The position numbers were made by a program, and so were the translations under genes. Below, piece by piece: positions 28,736 through 38,050 of a stretch of DNA of 64,000 nucleotides (position 1 is its first letter; every line of letters starts with the position of its first letter). The notes beneath the pieces were generated by a model. That model was not told where the DNA came from. It saw only the letters and a program-made list of their open reading frames with translations, and made no database searches. The stretch comes from Winslowiella arboricola. GTDB lineage: Bacteria; Pseudomonadota; Gammaproteobacteria; Enterobacterales; Enterobacteriaceae. The stretch spans positions 868,001 through 932,000 of the forward strand of contig NZ_JAODIM010000043.1 in NCBI RefSeq assembly GCF_025527015.1, in the 5' to 3' direction.

Positions 28736-29119
28736 TTAAGAGTGATCTTTCGTGGCATCAGAATAGCGCTCCAGCGAGATGGCTTCGCTTTCACGGTCGC
28801 TGCTGCGCGCGCATGGCACCAGTTCGCTGCTGTTATTAAAGGCGAAAAAGGTCTCATCACTGCTTTTATCGACAATCAGCTGATCGCCATTGCGAAAGCG
28901 CGTAATGGTAACCCGATCGCCACCGTTGATTTGTGAGCGCTGACGGCCGGAAGCAATCTGGAAGTGATGTCCCGGCCACATGGCGGTGGTTAAACCGTAC
29001 TGCGCGCGGGAAATGGTCATTGTGGCACGGCCCGGACAGGTAATTTGAAACTCGCTGTCGGCGTGCGCCGGAACCAGGATGAAAGCCAGCAGACAAGCTG
29101 CCAGTGCTGAATAAGACAT
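28736..29119 (-). CDS. Periplasmic hypothetical protein
   Basis: The protein is about 127 aa with a signal peptide (SALAACLLAFILVPAHA) and a beta-rich mature part containing two Cys (ITCPGRA and ELVPCARSS) that could form a disulfide. I do not recognise the family. The ATG at 29119 is 9 bases after GGAGA; the alternative at 29128 is too close to it. Confidence 0.65.
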   Translation of the reverse strand: MSYSALAACLLAFILVPAHADSEFQITCPGRATMTISRAQYGLTTAMWPGHHFQIASGRQRSQINGGDRVTITRFRNGDQLIVDKSSDETFFAFNNSSELVPCARSSDRESEAISLERYSDATKDHS

Positions 29120-29326
29120 CGATGTCATTCTCCGCTGCTGTTTTTTTCTCTCTGAATTTACAGGTTATTTTCTGCCACAGCTTAACACAACAAAATACTG
29201 TTTCCGGAAAAATCCTAAAACCCGAAAATGGACTAATATTAATGAGCGAAAATTGATCAAAGTTAAGCCGTGGCGCGGCAGCAGGTTACAGGATAAAGCC
29301 ATGTAAAGTAATAAGGAGGGTTATTT

Positions 29327-29539
29327 ATGAAACGGCGCAATGTTAATTCCACTAAAATTCATACCGTTGGCTACGATATGGATAATAAGCTATTGGAAAT
29401 AGAGTTTCAGCAACAGGAAGTCTATCGTTACCAGCATGTCCCGCTGACCATTTTCCATTTACTGATGGCGGCGAAATCAAAAGGACAATTTTTTGCTGAA
29501 AATATTAAAAATCAGTATCCCCACAATAAGGTCGCCTGA
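29327..29539 (+). CDS. KTSC domain protein
   Basis: The protein is 70 aa and made of one KTSC domain: STKIHTVGYDMDNKLLEIEF, then VYRYQHVP and the naming stretch AAKSKGQFFAENIK. These small proteins are widespread; a role in RNA or tRNA biology has been suggested for some, but no function is established. AAGGAGGG lies before the start. Confidence 0.8.
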   Translation: MKRRNVNSTKIHTVGYDMDNKLLEIEFQQQEVYRYQHVPLTIFHLLMAAKSKGQFFAENIKNQYPHNKVA

Positions 29540-29768
29540 TGACAGCGCATGCCGTTTACATGCGCTAAATACCGCCTGCATCAGCACGGTAGCGGAAAGC
29601 CTCGCCAGCTTCTCCGCTGCCCTTCCCCCTTGCAACATACCCGTAATGACACCGCTGCTAACCATTTAAATAGCTTGCTAACAATATACTTATATTGTCA
29701 GTGCGTTTGTCGTCTAAAATAATCACCTGAAAAATCAATCACCCATAACAACAGCCGCAGAGGCCATT

Positions 29769-30488
29769 ATGAGCAATATTGTCGTTAAAAGTATCGATTA
29801 CCAGGCCGGTGGCCAGGCTTTACAGGGGCGTCTGGTGTGGCAATCCGGTCAGGATGGCAAACTGCCGGGACTGGTGATGGCGCCAAACTGGATGGGCGTG
29901 AGTGATAAAGCCGTCGATCTGGTTCGTCAGGTGGTGGCTGAGGGTTACGTGGTGTTTATCGCCGATTTATACGGCGCCGATGTACGTCCTGCCAATGCTG
30001 AAGAAGCGGGCGCAGCAATGATGGCGGTGAAAGATACTCCGCAGGAACGTACACGTATGCAGGCCGCGCTGGATACCCTGGCGACGCAAACCGATGCGCC
30101 AGTCGACAGCGAAAAACTGGCTGCCTTTGGCTTCTGCTTTGGTGGTCACTGTGTGCTGGAACTGGCACGCAGCGGCGCACCACTGAAAGCGACGCTGACT
30201 TTCCACGGCACGCTGGATACCACTGACCGCGATGGCGCCAGTAATATTACCGGTTCGGTGCTGGTGCTGGATGGCGCGGAAGATCCGCTGGTACCACGTG
30301 AACAGTTACCGGCTTTTGCCGCGGAAATGAGCGGTGCCGGCGTTGACTGGCAGCTGCTGAGCTTTGGTGGCGCGGTACACTCCTTTACCGATCCACAGGC
30401 GAATGTTGAAGGTGTCAGTATGTACCACGACCAGGTCAGCAAACGCGCCTTCCGTGCGATGTATAACCTGCTGAGCGAAGTCATGTAA
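29769..30488 (+). CDS. Dienelactone hydrolase family protein
   Basis: The alpha/beta hydrolase is 239 aa. The nucleophile motif is GFCFGGHCVLELA, with Cys in the GxCxGG position typical of dienelactone hydrolases. The acid residue lies in VLDGAEDPLVP and the histidine in GGAVHSFTDPQA, so the triad is complete. The physiological substrate of the enterobacterial paralogues is not settled. A strong terminator follows. Confidence 0.88.
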   Translation: MSNIVVKSIDYQAGGQALQGRLVWQSGQDGKLPGLVMAPNWMGVSDKAVDLVRQVVAEGYVVFIADLYGADVRPANAEEAGAAMMAVKDTPQERTRMQAALDTLATQTDAPVDSEKLAAFGFCFGGHCVLELARSGAPLKATLTFHGTLDTTDRDGASNITGSVLVLDGAEDPLVPREQLPAFAAEMSGAGVDWQLLSFGGAVHSFTDPQANVEGVSMYHDQVSKRAFRAMYNLLSEVM

Positions 30489-30495
30489 TGCGCCC

Positions 30496-30519
30496 AGGCG
30501 GGCTGCACGCAGCCCGCCT
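30496..30519. terminator. Terminator hairpin between convergent hydrolase genes
   Basis: A perfect 11-bp inverted repeat, AGGCGGGCTGC/GCAGCCCGCCT around AC, lies eight bases after the dienelactone hydrolase stop and eight bases from the stop of the convergent hydrolase. No long T-run. Confidence 0.6.
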
Positions 30520-30526
30520 CAACCTG

Positions 30527-31543
30527 TCAGCGGCCTGGCGGATGCGCTAAGGCCTGCAGTAACTGCTGGTTAAATTCCCGTGGTTCTTCCATTTGTGGCG
30601 CATGTCCCATTCCCGGGAAGCTGATCAGCCGCGCATGGGGGATCACTGCCGCCGCCTGCTTGCCCAGTACCTGATAATTCCCCACCTGTGCTTTCACCTG
30701 CGGCGACGCGATATCACTGCCAATTGCGGTGGTATCTGAAGTACCGATCATCAGGGTGGTTGGCGTACGCAGATCTTTAAACTCGTAAAACACCGGCTGG
30801 GTAAAAATCATGTCGTAGATCAGCGCTGAGTTCCACGCCACGCGCTGCTTGCCTGGACCGTTATTCAGCCCCGCCAGCATATCCACCCACTGGTCATAGC
30901 GTGGTTGCCACTTACCAACGTAGTAGGTTTTCAGTTCATACTGCCTGATACTTTCTGCCGACAGTTTCAGCTCACGCTGATACCACTGGTCGACGCTGCG
31001 CCACGGCACGCCTTTGGCTTTCCAGTCTTCCAGACCAATAGGATTGACCAGCACCAGCTGTTCAACCTGTTGCGGATACATCAGACTGTAACGCGTCGCC
31101 AGCATCCCGCCGGTGGAGTGGCCGATAATAATTGCCCGTGAAATATGCAGGTGTTCCAGCAGCGCCTGAGTATTTTGCGCCAGCTGCTGGAAGCTGTACT
31201 GATAAGCGGCAGGTTTAGTCGAGGTGCAGAAACCAATTTGATCCGGCGCGACCACCCGGTATCCGTCTTTACTCAGTGCGGCAATCGTCTCCTGCCAGGT
31301 GGCGCCACAGAAGTTTTTACCATGCATCAGCACCACCGTGTGGCCGTTGGCGCGCCCTTCCGGCGCAATATCCATATAACCCATACTCAGCTGTTGCGAC
31401 TGCGAGGTAAAACTGAAGTGCTGCAACGGATATGGCATAGCAAAACCCTGCAACTCCTGACCATACTGCGGTGCGGCCTGCGCACTGGCGGCAGCGGTGG
31501 TCAGGGCCGCTGCCAGCAACAGATGACGCGTCAATTTCAGCAT
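30527..31543 (-). CDS. Exported alpha/beta hydrolase
   Basis: The protein is 338 aa with a signal peptide (cut near ASAQAAP), so it acts in the periplasm. The oxyanion and nucleophile motifs LMHGKNFCGATW and IIIGHSTGGMLATRY are present, the acid is likely in the IGTSDTTAIG region, and the histidine is in GMGHAPQMEEP. The substrate is unknown. A single-gene unit. Confidence 0.85.
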   Translation of the reverse strand: MLKLTRHLLLAAALTTAAASAQAAPQYGQELQGFAMPYPLQHFSFTSQSQQLSMGYMDIAPEGRANGHTVVLMHGKNFCGATWQETIAALSKDGYRVVAPDQIGFCTSTKPAAYQYSFQQLAQNTQALLEHLHISRAIIIGHSTGGMLATRYSLMYPQQVEQLVLVNPIGLEDWKAKGVPWRSVDQWYQRELKLSAESIRQYELKTYYVGKWQPRYDQWVDMLAGLNNGPGKQRVAWNSALIYDMIFTQPVFYEFKDLRTPTTLMIGTSDTTAIGSDIASPQVKAQVGNYQVLGKQAAAVIPHARLISFPGMGHAPQMEEPREFNQQLLQALAHPPGR

Positions 31544-31678
31544 GCTTAAGCCCTTGTAATAAAACAGTGAAAGCCAATTTTAGCACCGAAACGACATTTT
31601 TCTGCCGTGGCAATGGTTACAATGCTGTACGCGCGTTAGCGTGAACTCTCTATTTGATGACTTCAGGGGATGTCTGGC

Positions 31679-33373
31679 ATGACGAAGGATCAGGACATTA
31701 TTCCGCAGTTGCAACGTCTGCTGGCTGCTGACCAGTTGCTGACCAGTGAAGACGATAAAGCCTACTACACCAAAGGGTTCCGTGTCGGCAAAGGCCAGGC
31801 GCTGGCGGTGGCAATTCCACAAACACTGATGGAGCTGTGGCAGGTTCTGCAGGCCTGTGTCACCTGCGACAAAATTATTCTGATGCAGGCTGCCAATACC
31901 GGCGTGACCGGCGGCTCAACCCCGGATGGCAGCGACTATGATCGTGATATCGTGATTATCAGCACCCGGCGCATTAAGGGCGTGCAGGTTATTGATAGTG
32001 CGCAACAGGTGATCGCCTTCCCGGGCAGCACGCTGACTGAACTGGAAAACGCCCTTAAGCCGCATCATAAAGAACCGCATTCGGTGATCGGCTCCTCCTG
32101 TATTGGCGCCTCAGTGATTGGCGGCGTCTGTAATAACTCCGGTGGCTCATTGATTCGTCGTGGCCCGGCGTTTACCGAGAAATCCCTGTTCGCGCAAATT
32201 AATCTCGACGGCAGCCTGTCACTGGTCAACCATTTGGGTGTCGACCTCGGTGACACGCCGGAAGAGATGATCACCCGGCTGGAACAGCAACAGTACACCA
32301 CCGGCGTCGCCGCCGACTGGCAGGGGAAAATCTGGGCGGATGATTACGCCTCGATTTTGCGTGATGTCGGCGCCGATACGCCGACCCGCTATAACGGCAA
32401 TGTGCAGTATCTGCATGACAGCGCCGGTAGCGCCGGGAAAATTGCGGTATTTGCCGTGCGCCTCTCTACCTTTGACGCCAGCGATAAGACCGCGACCTTT
32501 TATATCGGCACCAACCAGGAGAGCGAGCTGGTAGCGCTGCGTCGCTATCTGCTGGAAAACCTCGATGAACTGCCATTACAGGCGGAGTATATCCACCGTA
32601 ACGCCTTTGACCTCACGGTGACTTATGCCAAACATATGTACTGGGCGATTAACCGCCTGGGGCCGGAGGCGCTGCCATCGTTAATGGCCGGCAAGGCGAA
32701 ATGGGATCTGCGGGTGAAAAAGCTGCGCATTCTGCCGCGTAATTTTGTCGATAAAGTATTACAGCTGGCAAATAACCTGACGCCGAAAATGGTGGCAAAA
32801 CGACTTCTCGACTATCGCGATCGTTACGAACATCATCTGATGATCAAAGCCGAAACCCGCCACGCTGCACAGTTGCAGCAGCTGTTAACCCGCTTTTTCA
32901 GCACCCAGTCCGGTGAATTTTTCCGCTGTGACGATCGCGAGGAAAAGGATGCGTTTCTGGTGCGTTTTGGCGTCGGTGGCTGCACTATCTCGTACTGCGA
33001 TTATTACGCGATTGATCCTGATAAGCGGCTGATCGCCTTTGACGTGGCGCTGCGCCGTAATGACACGCAGTGGCGCATTGATTTGCCGCCAGAATTGCAG
33101 GCGCAGGTGCAGGAAGACTCCTGCTGCGGCCATTTTTTCTGTTTTGTAAATCATCAGGACTATATTCTGAAGCCCGGCGTGGACGCTGGTGCGTTTAAAC
33201 ATCAGGTACTGGCGTATCTTGATCAGCGCGGTGCGCGCTATCCGGCAGAGCATAATGTCGGGCATCTGTATCAGGCTTCTGACGAATATGAACTGCATAT
33301 GCGCCATCTCGATCCAACCAACAGCTGTAATCCGGGGATTGGTAAAACCAGTAAGCGGAAGTTCTGGCAGTAA
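31679..33373 (+). CDS. dld: Quinone-dependent D-lactate dehydrogenase Dld
   Basis: The peripheral inner-membrane flavoenzyme is 564 aa and oxidises D-lactate to pyruvate with electrons to quinone. The FAD-binding domain (about 25-270) has MQAANTGVTGGSTPDGSDYD and VIGSSCIGASVIGGVCNNSGG; the C-terminal membrane-binding domain has HLDPTNSCNPGIGKTSKRK, as in E. coli Dld. The ATG at 31679 is 9 bases after AGGGG; an in-frame ATG at 31670 touches that site. Confidence 0.94.
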   Translation: MTKDQDIIPQLQRLLAADQLLTSEDDKAYYTKGFRVGKGQALAVAIPQTLMELWQVLQACVTCDKIILMQAANTGVTGGSTPDGSDYDRDIVIISTRRIKGVQVIDSAQQVIAFPGSTLTELENALKPHHKEPHSVIGSSCIGASVIGGVCNNSGGSLIRRGPAFTEKSLFAQINLDGSLSLVNHLGVDLGDTPEEMITRLEQQQYTTGVAADWQGKIWADDYASILRDVGADTPTRYNGNVQYLHDSAGSAGKIAVFAVRLSTFDASDKTATFYIGTNQESELVALRRYLLENLDELPLQAEYIHRNAFDLTVTYAKHMYWAINRLGPEALPSLMAGKAKWDLRVKKLRILPRNFVDKVLQLANNLTPKMVAKRLLDYRDRYEHHLMIKAETRHAAQLQQLLTRFFSTQSGEFFRCDDREEKDAFLVRFGVGGCTISYCDYYAIDPDKRLIAFDVALRRNDTQWRIDLPPELQAQVQEDSCCGHFFCFVNHQDYILKPGVDAGAFKHQVLAYLDQRGARYPAEHNVGHLYQASDEYELHMRHLDPTNSCNPGIGKTSKRKFWQ

Positions 33374-33383
33374 GGCGGAAGAC

Positions 33384-33410
33384 TCCCCTGAACGCATTTC
33401 GCTCAGGGGA
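33384..33410 (+). terminator. Terminator hairpin after dld
   Basis: TCCCCTGA/TCAGGGGA with an 11-base loop starts 10 bases after the dld stop. It lies between convergent genes and could work both ways. Confidence 0.5.
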
Positions 33411-33425
33411 TATGATCAGACAGTG

Positions 33426-33662
33426 TTAATTATCAAACTCGGACATCTCTTTAATTTCTGAGCGGTTAATCTGCTGCTGTTTGCCCTGCTCATCGGTGTA
33501 ACTGATCATCCCGGTGTCTTTATCCACCTCAGGCTTGCCAGAAACCACAATGGTACGTCCGTCGTTGGTGTGCATGACATGATCATTGGCACAACCGGCG
33601 AGGAACAGACCCGCAGTCAGAGTGGCCGCAGCAAAAAGGGTCTTTTTAATCGTTAACGTCAT
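33426..33662 (-). CDS. YgdI/YgdR family lipoprotein
   Basis: The protein is 78 aa. Signal peptide with lipobox FLAGC (Cys24), then a small SH3-like DUF903 domain: MHTNDGRTIVVSGKPEVDKD and SYTDEQGKQQQINRSEI, which is the YgdI/YgdR pattern. Outer-membrane-bound, function unknown. Confidence 0.9.
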   Translation of the reverse strand: MTLTIKKTLFAAATLTAGLFLAGCANDHVMHTNDGRTIVVSGKPEVDKDTGMISYTDEQGKQQQINRSEIKEMSEFDN

Positions 33663-33850
33663 GTTTCAGCTCCTTTGTCAGATTCACTGTAAGAGTAACA
33701 AGTCGCGCCACACGATTTTAGGCATTGGTGCGCAACTTTATGGTTTACAGATAACTCTGAAGTAGCGACAAGAGCCAATAGTCGCTGTCAGAATTAAAGT
33801 CTCAGGCAAGTTGACCGATAATCTGACAGAGTGATCATATCGAGGCAGAA

Positions 33851-34183
33851 GTGAGAAAAATGGGGCTTAAATTTATGGTCGCGCTGGTGGCGATATTGCT
33901 TTCCGGCTGTGCTTTAAAGCAGTACCCGCAATCGCCGCAGCTTAGCGCGGAGGAATCCGCCGCGCTGGATTGTCCGGCCATCGAGCGTGAAATCGCCAGC
34001 TCCCACAGCGTGCAGCAGGAGATTTCCCGCACCGGATCGTTCGATGCGCTGACGGTGGTGGGATTTATCGGTGATTTTGGCATCGGTAATGGTATCGCTA
34101 AATACCGCGCCAACGACAAAGCCAGTGACCGGCTAAATCAGCTGGAGTCACTAAAAGCAACCAGATGCCCGCTAACGGGCTGA
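33851..34183 (+). CDS. Hypothetical lipoprotein
   Basis: The protein is 110 aa with a signal peptide and lipobox LLSGC. The mature part has a helical segment with two Cys (LDCPAIEREI and KATRCP) and a glycine-rich hydrophobic stretch (VVGFIGDFGIGNGIAKY). A GTG at 33851 has GAGG at a good distance; an ATG at 33860 is the alternative. Family not recognised. Confidence 0.7.
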   Translation: MRKMGLKFMVALVAILLSGCALKQYPQSPQLSAEESAALDCPAIEREIASSHSVQQEISRTGSFDALTVVGFIGDFGIGNGIAKYRANDKASDRLNQLESLKATRCPLTG

Positions 34184-34190
34184 CCGGGCT

Positions 34191-34370
34191 TTACTCTGCC
34201 GCTACTTCTGCAGCAATGAGCATCAGTGCGATGCCGGCATCTTCCGCATCGTACTGCCCCATCACATCACGAATCGCGCTGACACAGCCATTGACGCGCT
34301 GTTGCTGATCTTCAGCTAATGACGCCACGGCATTACGGATGATCATCAAACTGGCTTCTTCTTCTTTCAT
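34191..34370 (-). CDS. Small hypothetical protein (59 aa)
   Basis: A 60-codon frame begins at ATG 34370 with GGGAGGA seven bases ahead, one of the best ribosome sites in the window. The product MKEEEASLMIIRNAVASLAE... is acidic and predicted all-helical, with GQYDAEDAGIALMLIAAEV near the end. Its stop lies seven bases from the stop of the convergent lipoprotein. It is not recognised as a named family. Confidence 0.6.
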   Translation of the reverse strand: MKEEEASLMIIRNAVASLAEDQQQRVNGCVSAIRDVMGQYDAEDAGIALMLIAAEVAAE

Positions 34371-34577
34371 TCAGTCCTCCCTGTTAAGTCATTTCGCGCA
34401 TAAGGCCAAGCATACCGTTTCCCGCCGCTCTTCGTCATCATTTATCAGCGCCAGTGATAACTGGTTTGCGGGGTATACACGTGAAATAAACCGCACAATC
34501 GGCTGGATCATCGTTTATCCGCTACGCTATACCTGAGAGATACGGGTGAGATGAAGATTTGAGTTAAGGAAGGAAAA

Positions 34578-34913
34578 ATGAAGCTGTTGCCGATAATCCT
34601 CGTCGTCACAACTCTGGCGCTGACTGCCTGTTCCTCTGATTATCAGGGCAAAGAGTGCGTCGGCAGAGTGCAAAGTTTATCCGGTCAGCCGCTGGGCCAG
34701 ACGCAGGCGCTGGTTATTGACCGCTATAGCTCGTTTACCGTCACCACCGCCGAAAGAAGTATTAACAGCGGGCCATTACAAACCACCAACCGCCGGTTAT
34801 ATCTGCCCTCAGCGGTTACCCGTGAAGGCTATCTTGCCCAACGCCTCTCTGATAACAGCTTTTGCCTGATCGACTCGCCGAAAAATCAGATGGTGACCTA
34901 TATCTGCCATTAG
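34578..34913 (+). CDS. Hypothetical lipoprotein
   Basis: The protein is 111 aa. Signal peptide with lipobox LTACS, Cys18. The mature part is beta-rich with Cys at KECVG, SFCLID and YICH. AAGGA precedes the ATG. I do not recognise the family. Its neighbours are also small exported proteins. Confidence 0.7.
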   Translation: MKLLPIILVVTTLALTACSSDYQGKECVGRVQSLSGQPLGQTQALVIDRYSSFTVTTAERSINSGPLQTTNRRLYLPSAVTREGYLAQRLSDNSFCLIDSPKNQMVTYICH

Positions 34914-34924
34914 ATCAGAGATTA

Positions 34925-35110
34925 TTAACGCGAGGTTTTCTCACCCGGCCCCTGTGCAGGCTGCTGGAGATAGGTAGTCTGAAGGCAATTTCCAGTCCCT
35001 GTTACCTGATGGCAAAACGAAAGTTGAACACCATTATGATGACTGACAGACTTACTTTGCTCGGGCGAGTGAGGTGTTACTGGCGGCAAACCGGAAGGGA
35101 TAAATGTCAT
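34925..35110 (-). CDS. Possible small protein (61 aa)
   Basis: This frame lies in the 339-base gap between a lipoprotein gene and osmC. The ATG at 35110 has GGAG six bases ahead. The product MTFIPSGLPPVTPHSPEQSK... is rich in Pro, Ser and Gln, with no membrane segment and no recognised family. The ribosome site is the main support. Nothing else is visible in the gap apart from the osmC terminator at 35216-35240. Confidence 0.35.
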   Translation of the reverse strand: MTFIPSGLPPVTPHSPEQSKSVSHHNGVQLSFCHQVTGTGNCLQTTYLQQPAQGPGEKTSR

Positions 35111-35215
35111 AACAAGCTCCATTTGTTATTGATTACAGGTCAGTTAATTCAGCGATATATTTAGCCATACGTTGTAGCAGGCTATAATCCGAAGCGATAT
35201 CAATTTCCGCTCAAT

Positions 35216-35240
35216 GCGCGCCTTAACAAGTAAGGCGCGC
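35216..35240 (-). terminator. Terminator hairpin after osmC
   Basis: A perfect 10-bp stem GCGCGCCTTA/TAAGGCGCGC with a 5-base loop starts 13 bases after the osmC stop on the minus strand. The T-tract is weak. Confidence 0.6.
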
Positions 35241-35252
35241 GGGCAACAGTAA

Positions 35253-35684
35253 TCAGTTGTCCAGCTGATACTCAAGGGTAATTTCCGCCTTAAGCAATTT
35301 CGATACCGGGCAACCGGCTTTTGCCTGATTGATAATCTTGTCAAAAGTCTCTTTATCAATGCCTGGCAGCTTAACCTGGCTTTTCAGCGCCACCTGGGTG
35401 ATAGCAAATCCGCCATCCGCTTTATCCAGCGACACATCTGCAGTGGTATCAATACTCTCTGGCACAAAACCGGCGTCGCCTAACATCAGCGATAGCGCCA
35501 TTGAAAAGCAGGCTGAATGCGCTGCGCCAATCAGCTCTTCCGGGTTAGTGCCGGCTTTACCTTCAAAGCGGGTATTGAATCCATAGGGTTGCTGGCTAAG
35601 AGCACCGCTCTCGGTAGAAATATAACCTTTGCCCTGCTTGATATCGCCTTCCCAGTGAGCCTGTCCTTTTTTATGAATGGTCAT
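35253..35684 (-). CDS. osmC: OsmC peroxiredoxin
   Basis: The protein is 143 aa and very close to E. coli OsmC throughout, starting MTIHKKGQAHWEGDIKQGKG. It is a thiol peroxidase that reduces organic hydroperoxides. The peroxidatic Cys is in HSACFSMALS and the resolving Cys in KAGCPVSKLLKAEIT. Induced by osmotic and stationary-phase stress in relatives. GGAGG precedes the start. Confidence 0.96.
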   Translation of the reverse strand: MTIHKKGQAHWEGDIKQGKGYISTESGALSQQPYGFNTRFEGKAGTNPEELIGAAHSACFSMALSLMLGDAGFVPESIDTTADVSLDKADGGFAITQVALKSQVKLPGIDKETFDKIINQAKAGCPVSKLLKAEITLEYQLDN

Positions 35685-35781
35685 TAAATCCTCCGGTTGC
35701 TTCAGAATGTACTCTCAGTATAGAAGCTTCTCAGCAGAATGACGGCGCGGGCATCGCTTGCCTGCGCCGAACGCAGATAAA

Positions 35782-36978
35782 TTAAGCAATTGCCGGCTTT
35801 GGTCGTAAGGCGACATAGATGGTCACCGTGGCAATCAGCAGCGCCAGCGCGCTACCGATAAACACGCCTCTGGCGCCGCCGAGGTTAAATATCGCCCCGC
35901 CCGCTGCGGCGCCAACCGCAATCGCCAGCTGTACTGCGGCCACCATCAGTCCACCGCCGCTTTCGGCATCATCAGGCATGGTGCGCGTCAGCCAGGTCGA
36001 CCAGCCTACCGGCACCGCGCCGAACGCCATTCCCCATAGCGCAATTAGCAGCGCATCGATCATCGGAGCAAATCCCAGCAGCACCAGCGCCAGCCCCATT
36101 ACGCCCATCACCAGCGGCATCATCATCAGGGTCAGATTAAGATTGCGCTCCAGCAGCAGCCCGGCGAGCAGGGTTCCGGCGAAATTGGCGACGCCAAAAC
36201 CAAGCAGAATCGCCGACAGCCCATTCACGCCCACACCGGTGACATTCTCCAGGAACGGACGCAGATAAGTGAAGAAGGCAAAATGGCCGGAGAAGACCAG
36301 GATCACGGCAAACATCGCCAGCTGAATACCGGGGCGTTTTAGCACGGTTAAAAAGTTACTGGTGTGGCCCGCAGCGGCCGGAGGCATTTTCGGTAAGCTG
36401 GCGATCTGCCAGATTAATGCCAGTGCGCCAATGCCGGCGGCGGCGATAAACACATTACGCCAGCCAATCAGCTCGCCGAAATAACTCCCCAGCGGCGCGG
36501 CAGCGATAGTGGCCACGGAAACACCACTAAAAATAATCGACAGCGCGCGCGGGATCAGCGCTGCCGGCACCAGCCGCATTGCCGTCGCGGCCGACAGGGT
36601 CCAGAATCCACCGATCGCTACCCCCAACAGCACGCGTCCGGCAAAAATAAATGACAGCTGTGGCGCGAAAGCCACCAGCAGATTGGAGACGATTAACATG
36701 ACAGAAAACGCCAGCAGTACCCAGCGGCGGTCAATCTTGCGCGTGGCGCTGACGCTGACAAAACTGGTGATTAATGCCACCACCGCGGTGATGGTGACCG
36801 CCTGACCGGTTAATGCTTCGCTGGCATCCAGGCTGGCGGCCATCGGCGTCAGCAGACTGGCGGGCAGAAACTCAGCAGTGACCAGGCCGAACACGCCCAG
36901 CGCCATAGAAAATACCGCTCCCCATGCTGGCTGCAGCTCAGCGGAAGAGGTGGTACTCAGGTGATTCGCGTTGTTCAT
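35782..36978 (-). CDS. MFS transporter, DHA1 family (sugar/nucleoside efflux type)
   Basis: The protein is 398 aa with twelve helices. ALGVFGLVTAEFLPASLLTPM at the first helix and GRVLLGVAIGGFWTLSAATAMR are typical of the DHA1 drug or sugar exporters (AraJ, NepI, YdhP group). The AraC-type gene at 37091 is divergent with a gap of about 110 bases and probably controls it. Substrate unknown. Confidence 0.85.
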   Translation of the reverse strand: MNNANHLSTTSSAELQPAWGAVFSMALGVFGLVTAEFLPASLLTPMAASLDASEALTGQAVTITAVVALITSFVSVSATRKIDRRWVLLAFSVMLIVSNLLVAFAPQLSFIFAGRVLLGVAIGGFWTLSAATAMRLVPAALIPRALSIIFSGVSVATIAAAPLGSYFGELIGWRNVFIAAAGIGALALIWQIASLPKMPPAAAGHTSNFLTVLKRPGIQLAMFAVILVFSGHFAFFTYLRPFLENVTGVGVNGLSAILLGFGVANFAGTLLAGLLLERNLNLTLMMMPLVMGVMGLALVLLGFAPMIDALLIALWGMAFGAVPVGWSTWLTRTMPDDAESGGGLMVAAVQLAIAVGAAAGGAIFNLGGARGVFIGSALALLIATVTIYVALRPKPAIA

Positions 36979-37090
36979 CGGTAATATCTCAGCGGATTTA
37001 AATTATGCCACAGGGTAAAAGTCTCTGGCCGGATGGTCTATGATGTAAAATCCGCAATTATTGATTATTCGTCCGGGAGTATGCCGCGTT

Positions 37091-38050
37091 ATGTCAGAGA
37101 TAAGCCAGAGCCACGATCTTGCCAGTGAATTGCTGCTCGGAATGCGCCTGCTGGGCGTCCAGTACAAACGTATCGAGATGGCGCAGCCGTTCGGTATCCA
37201 CTTCGCCAGTGCGCCCGGCCGTGCACAGTTCCATTTTGTCAGTCGCGGCCCGGTGCTGCTGCGTACCGCCAGCGGCAAACTCTGGCCACTGAACAGCGGC
37301 GATGCGGTGCTACTGCCGCAGGGCGTCGATCATCTGCTGCTCTCCTCGCCTGATATTCCCGCCACCGATATCACCGCCTTTGATGCCACAGCGATATGCG
37401 ACAACGTCTGTTGTATTAATGCCTGTAAGAATAACGCCAACAATGCGTCAACCACCCTGATCTTCAGTGGCTGCATGGAGTTTGATTTAGGGGGAATGCA
37501 GCCGCTGATCAGAGCGATGCCGGAACTGATGCTGGTGAGCACCCTGATGCACCAGCACCCCGAGGTTCAGCCGATGCTGGATGCAATGGAGCGCGAATCG
37601 CAGGCCAGACGCGCGGGCTATGCCGGTATTCTCTCCCGGCTCGCCGATGTGGTGGCAGCATTTATCGTACGCGGCTGGGTAGAAAATGGGTGTGGTAATA
37701 CCGCTGGCTGGTTGCAGGCGCTGCGTGATCCACGACTGGGCAAAGCGCTGGTTGCACTGCATCGCGATCCGGGTCGCAACTGGACGGTGGCGCTGCTGGC
37801 GGCAGAAATGGGAAGTTCACGTACGGTGTTTGCCGAGCGATTTTTAGCCGTGACCGGGATGACGCCATTGCGCTATCTGACAGAGCTGCGCATGCAGCTG
37901 GCGACACAATGGATTACTCAGGATGGTGAAGCGATTGAAACCGTTGCCTGGCGTCTGGGATATGGCTCGCTGGCGGCGTTTAGTCGCGCTTTTAAGCGCA
38001 TCAATGGCAAAAGCCCCGGTGCGTTGCGGACAAAAGTCGCGGTGAGTTAG
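37091..38050 (+). CDS. AraC family transcriptional regulator
   Basis: The protein is 319 aa. The N-terminal cupin-like ligand domain (about 1-190) has GIHFASAPGRAQFHFVSRGP and the C-terminal AraC DNA-binding domain (about 215-315) has WTVALLAAEMGSSRTVFAERF and IETVAWRLGYGSLAAFSRAF. A CxxxxC pair (NVCCINACKNN) sits between them, as in the AraC_N (cupin_6) group. An in-frame TTG at 37061 is less likely than the ATG at 37091. It probably regulates the divergent MFS exporter. Confidence 0.9.
   Translation: MSEISQSHDLASELLLGMRLLGVQYKRIEMAQPFGIHFASAPGRAQFHFVSRGPVLLRTASGKLWPLNSGDAVLLPQGVDHLLLSSPDIPATDITAFDATAICDNVCCINACKNNANNASTTLIFSGCMEFDLGGMQPLIRAMPELMLVSTLMHQHPEVQPMLDAMERESQARRAGYAGILSRLADVVAAFIVRGWVENGCGNTAGWLQALRDPRLGKALVALHRDPGRNWTVALLAAEMGSSRTVFAERFLAVTGMTPLRYLTELRMQLATQWITQDGEAIETVAWRLGYGSLAAFSRAFKRINGKSPGALRTKVAVS

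Noticed and set aside
34862-35164. A 100-codon plus-strand frame
   Set aside because: It starts inside a lipoprotein gene with no ribosome site and has no protein-like pattern.
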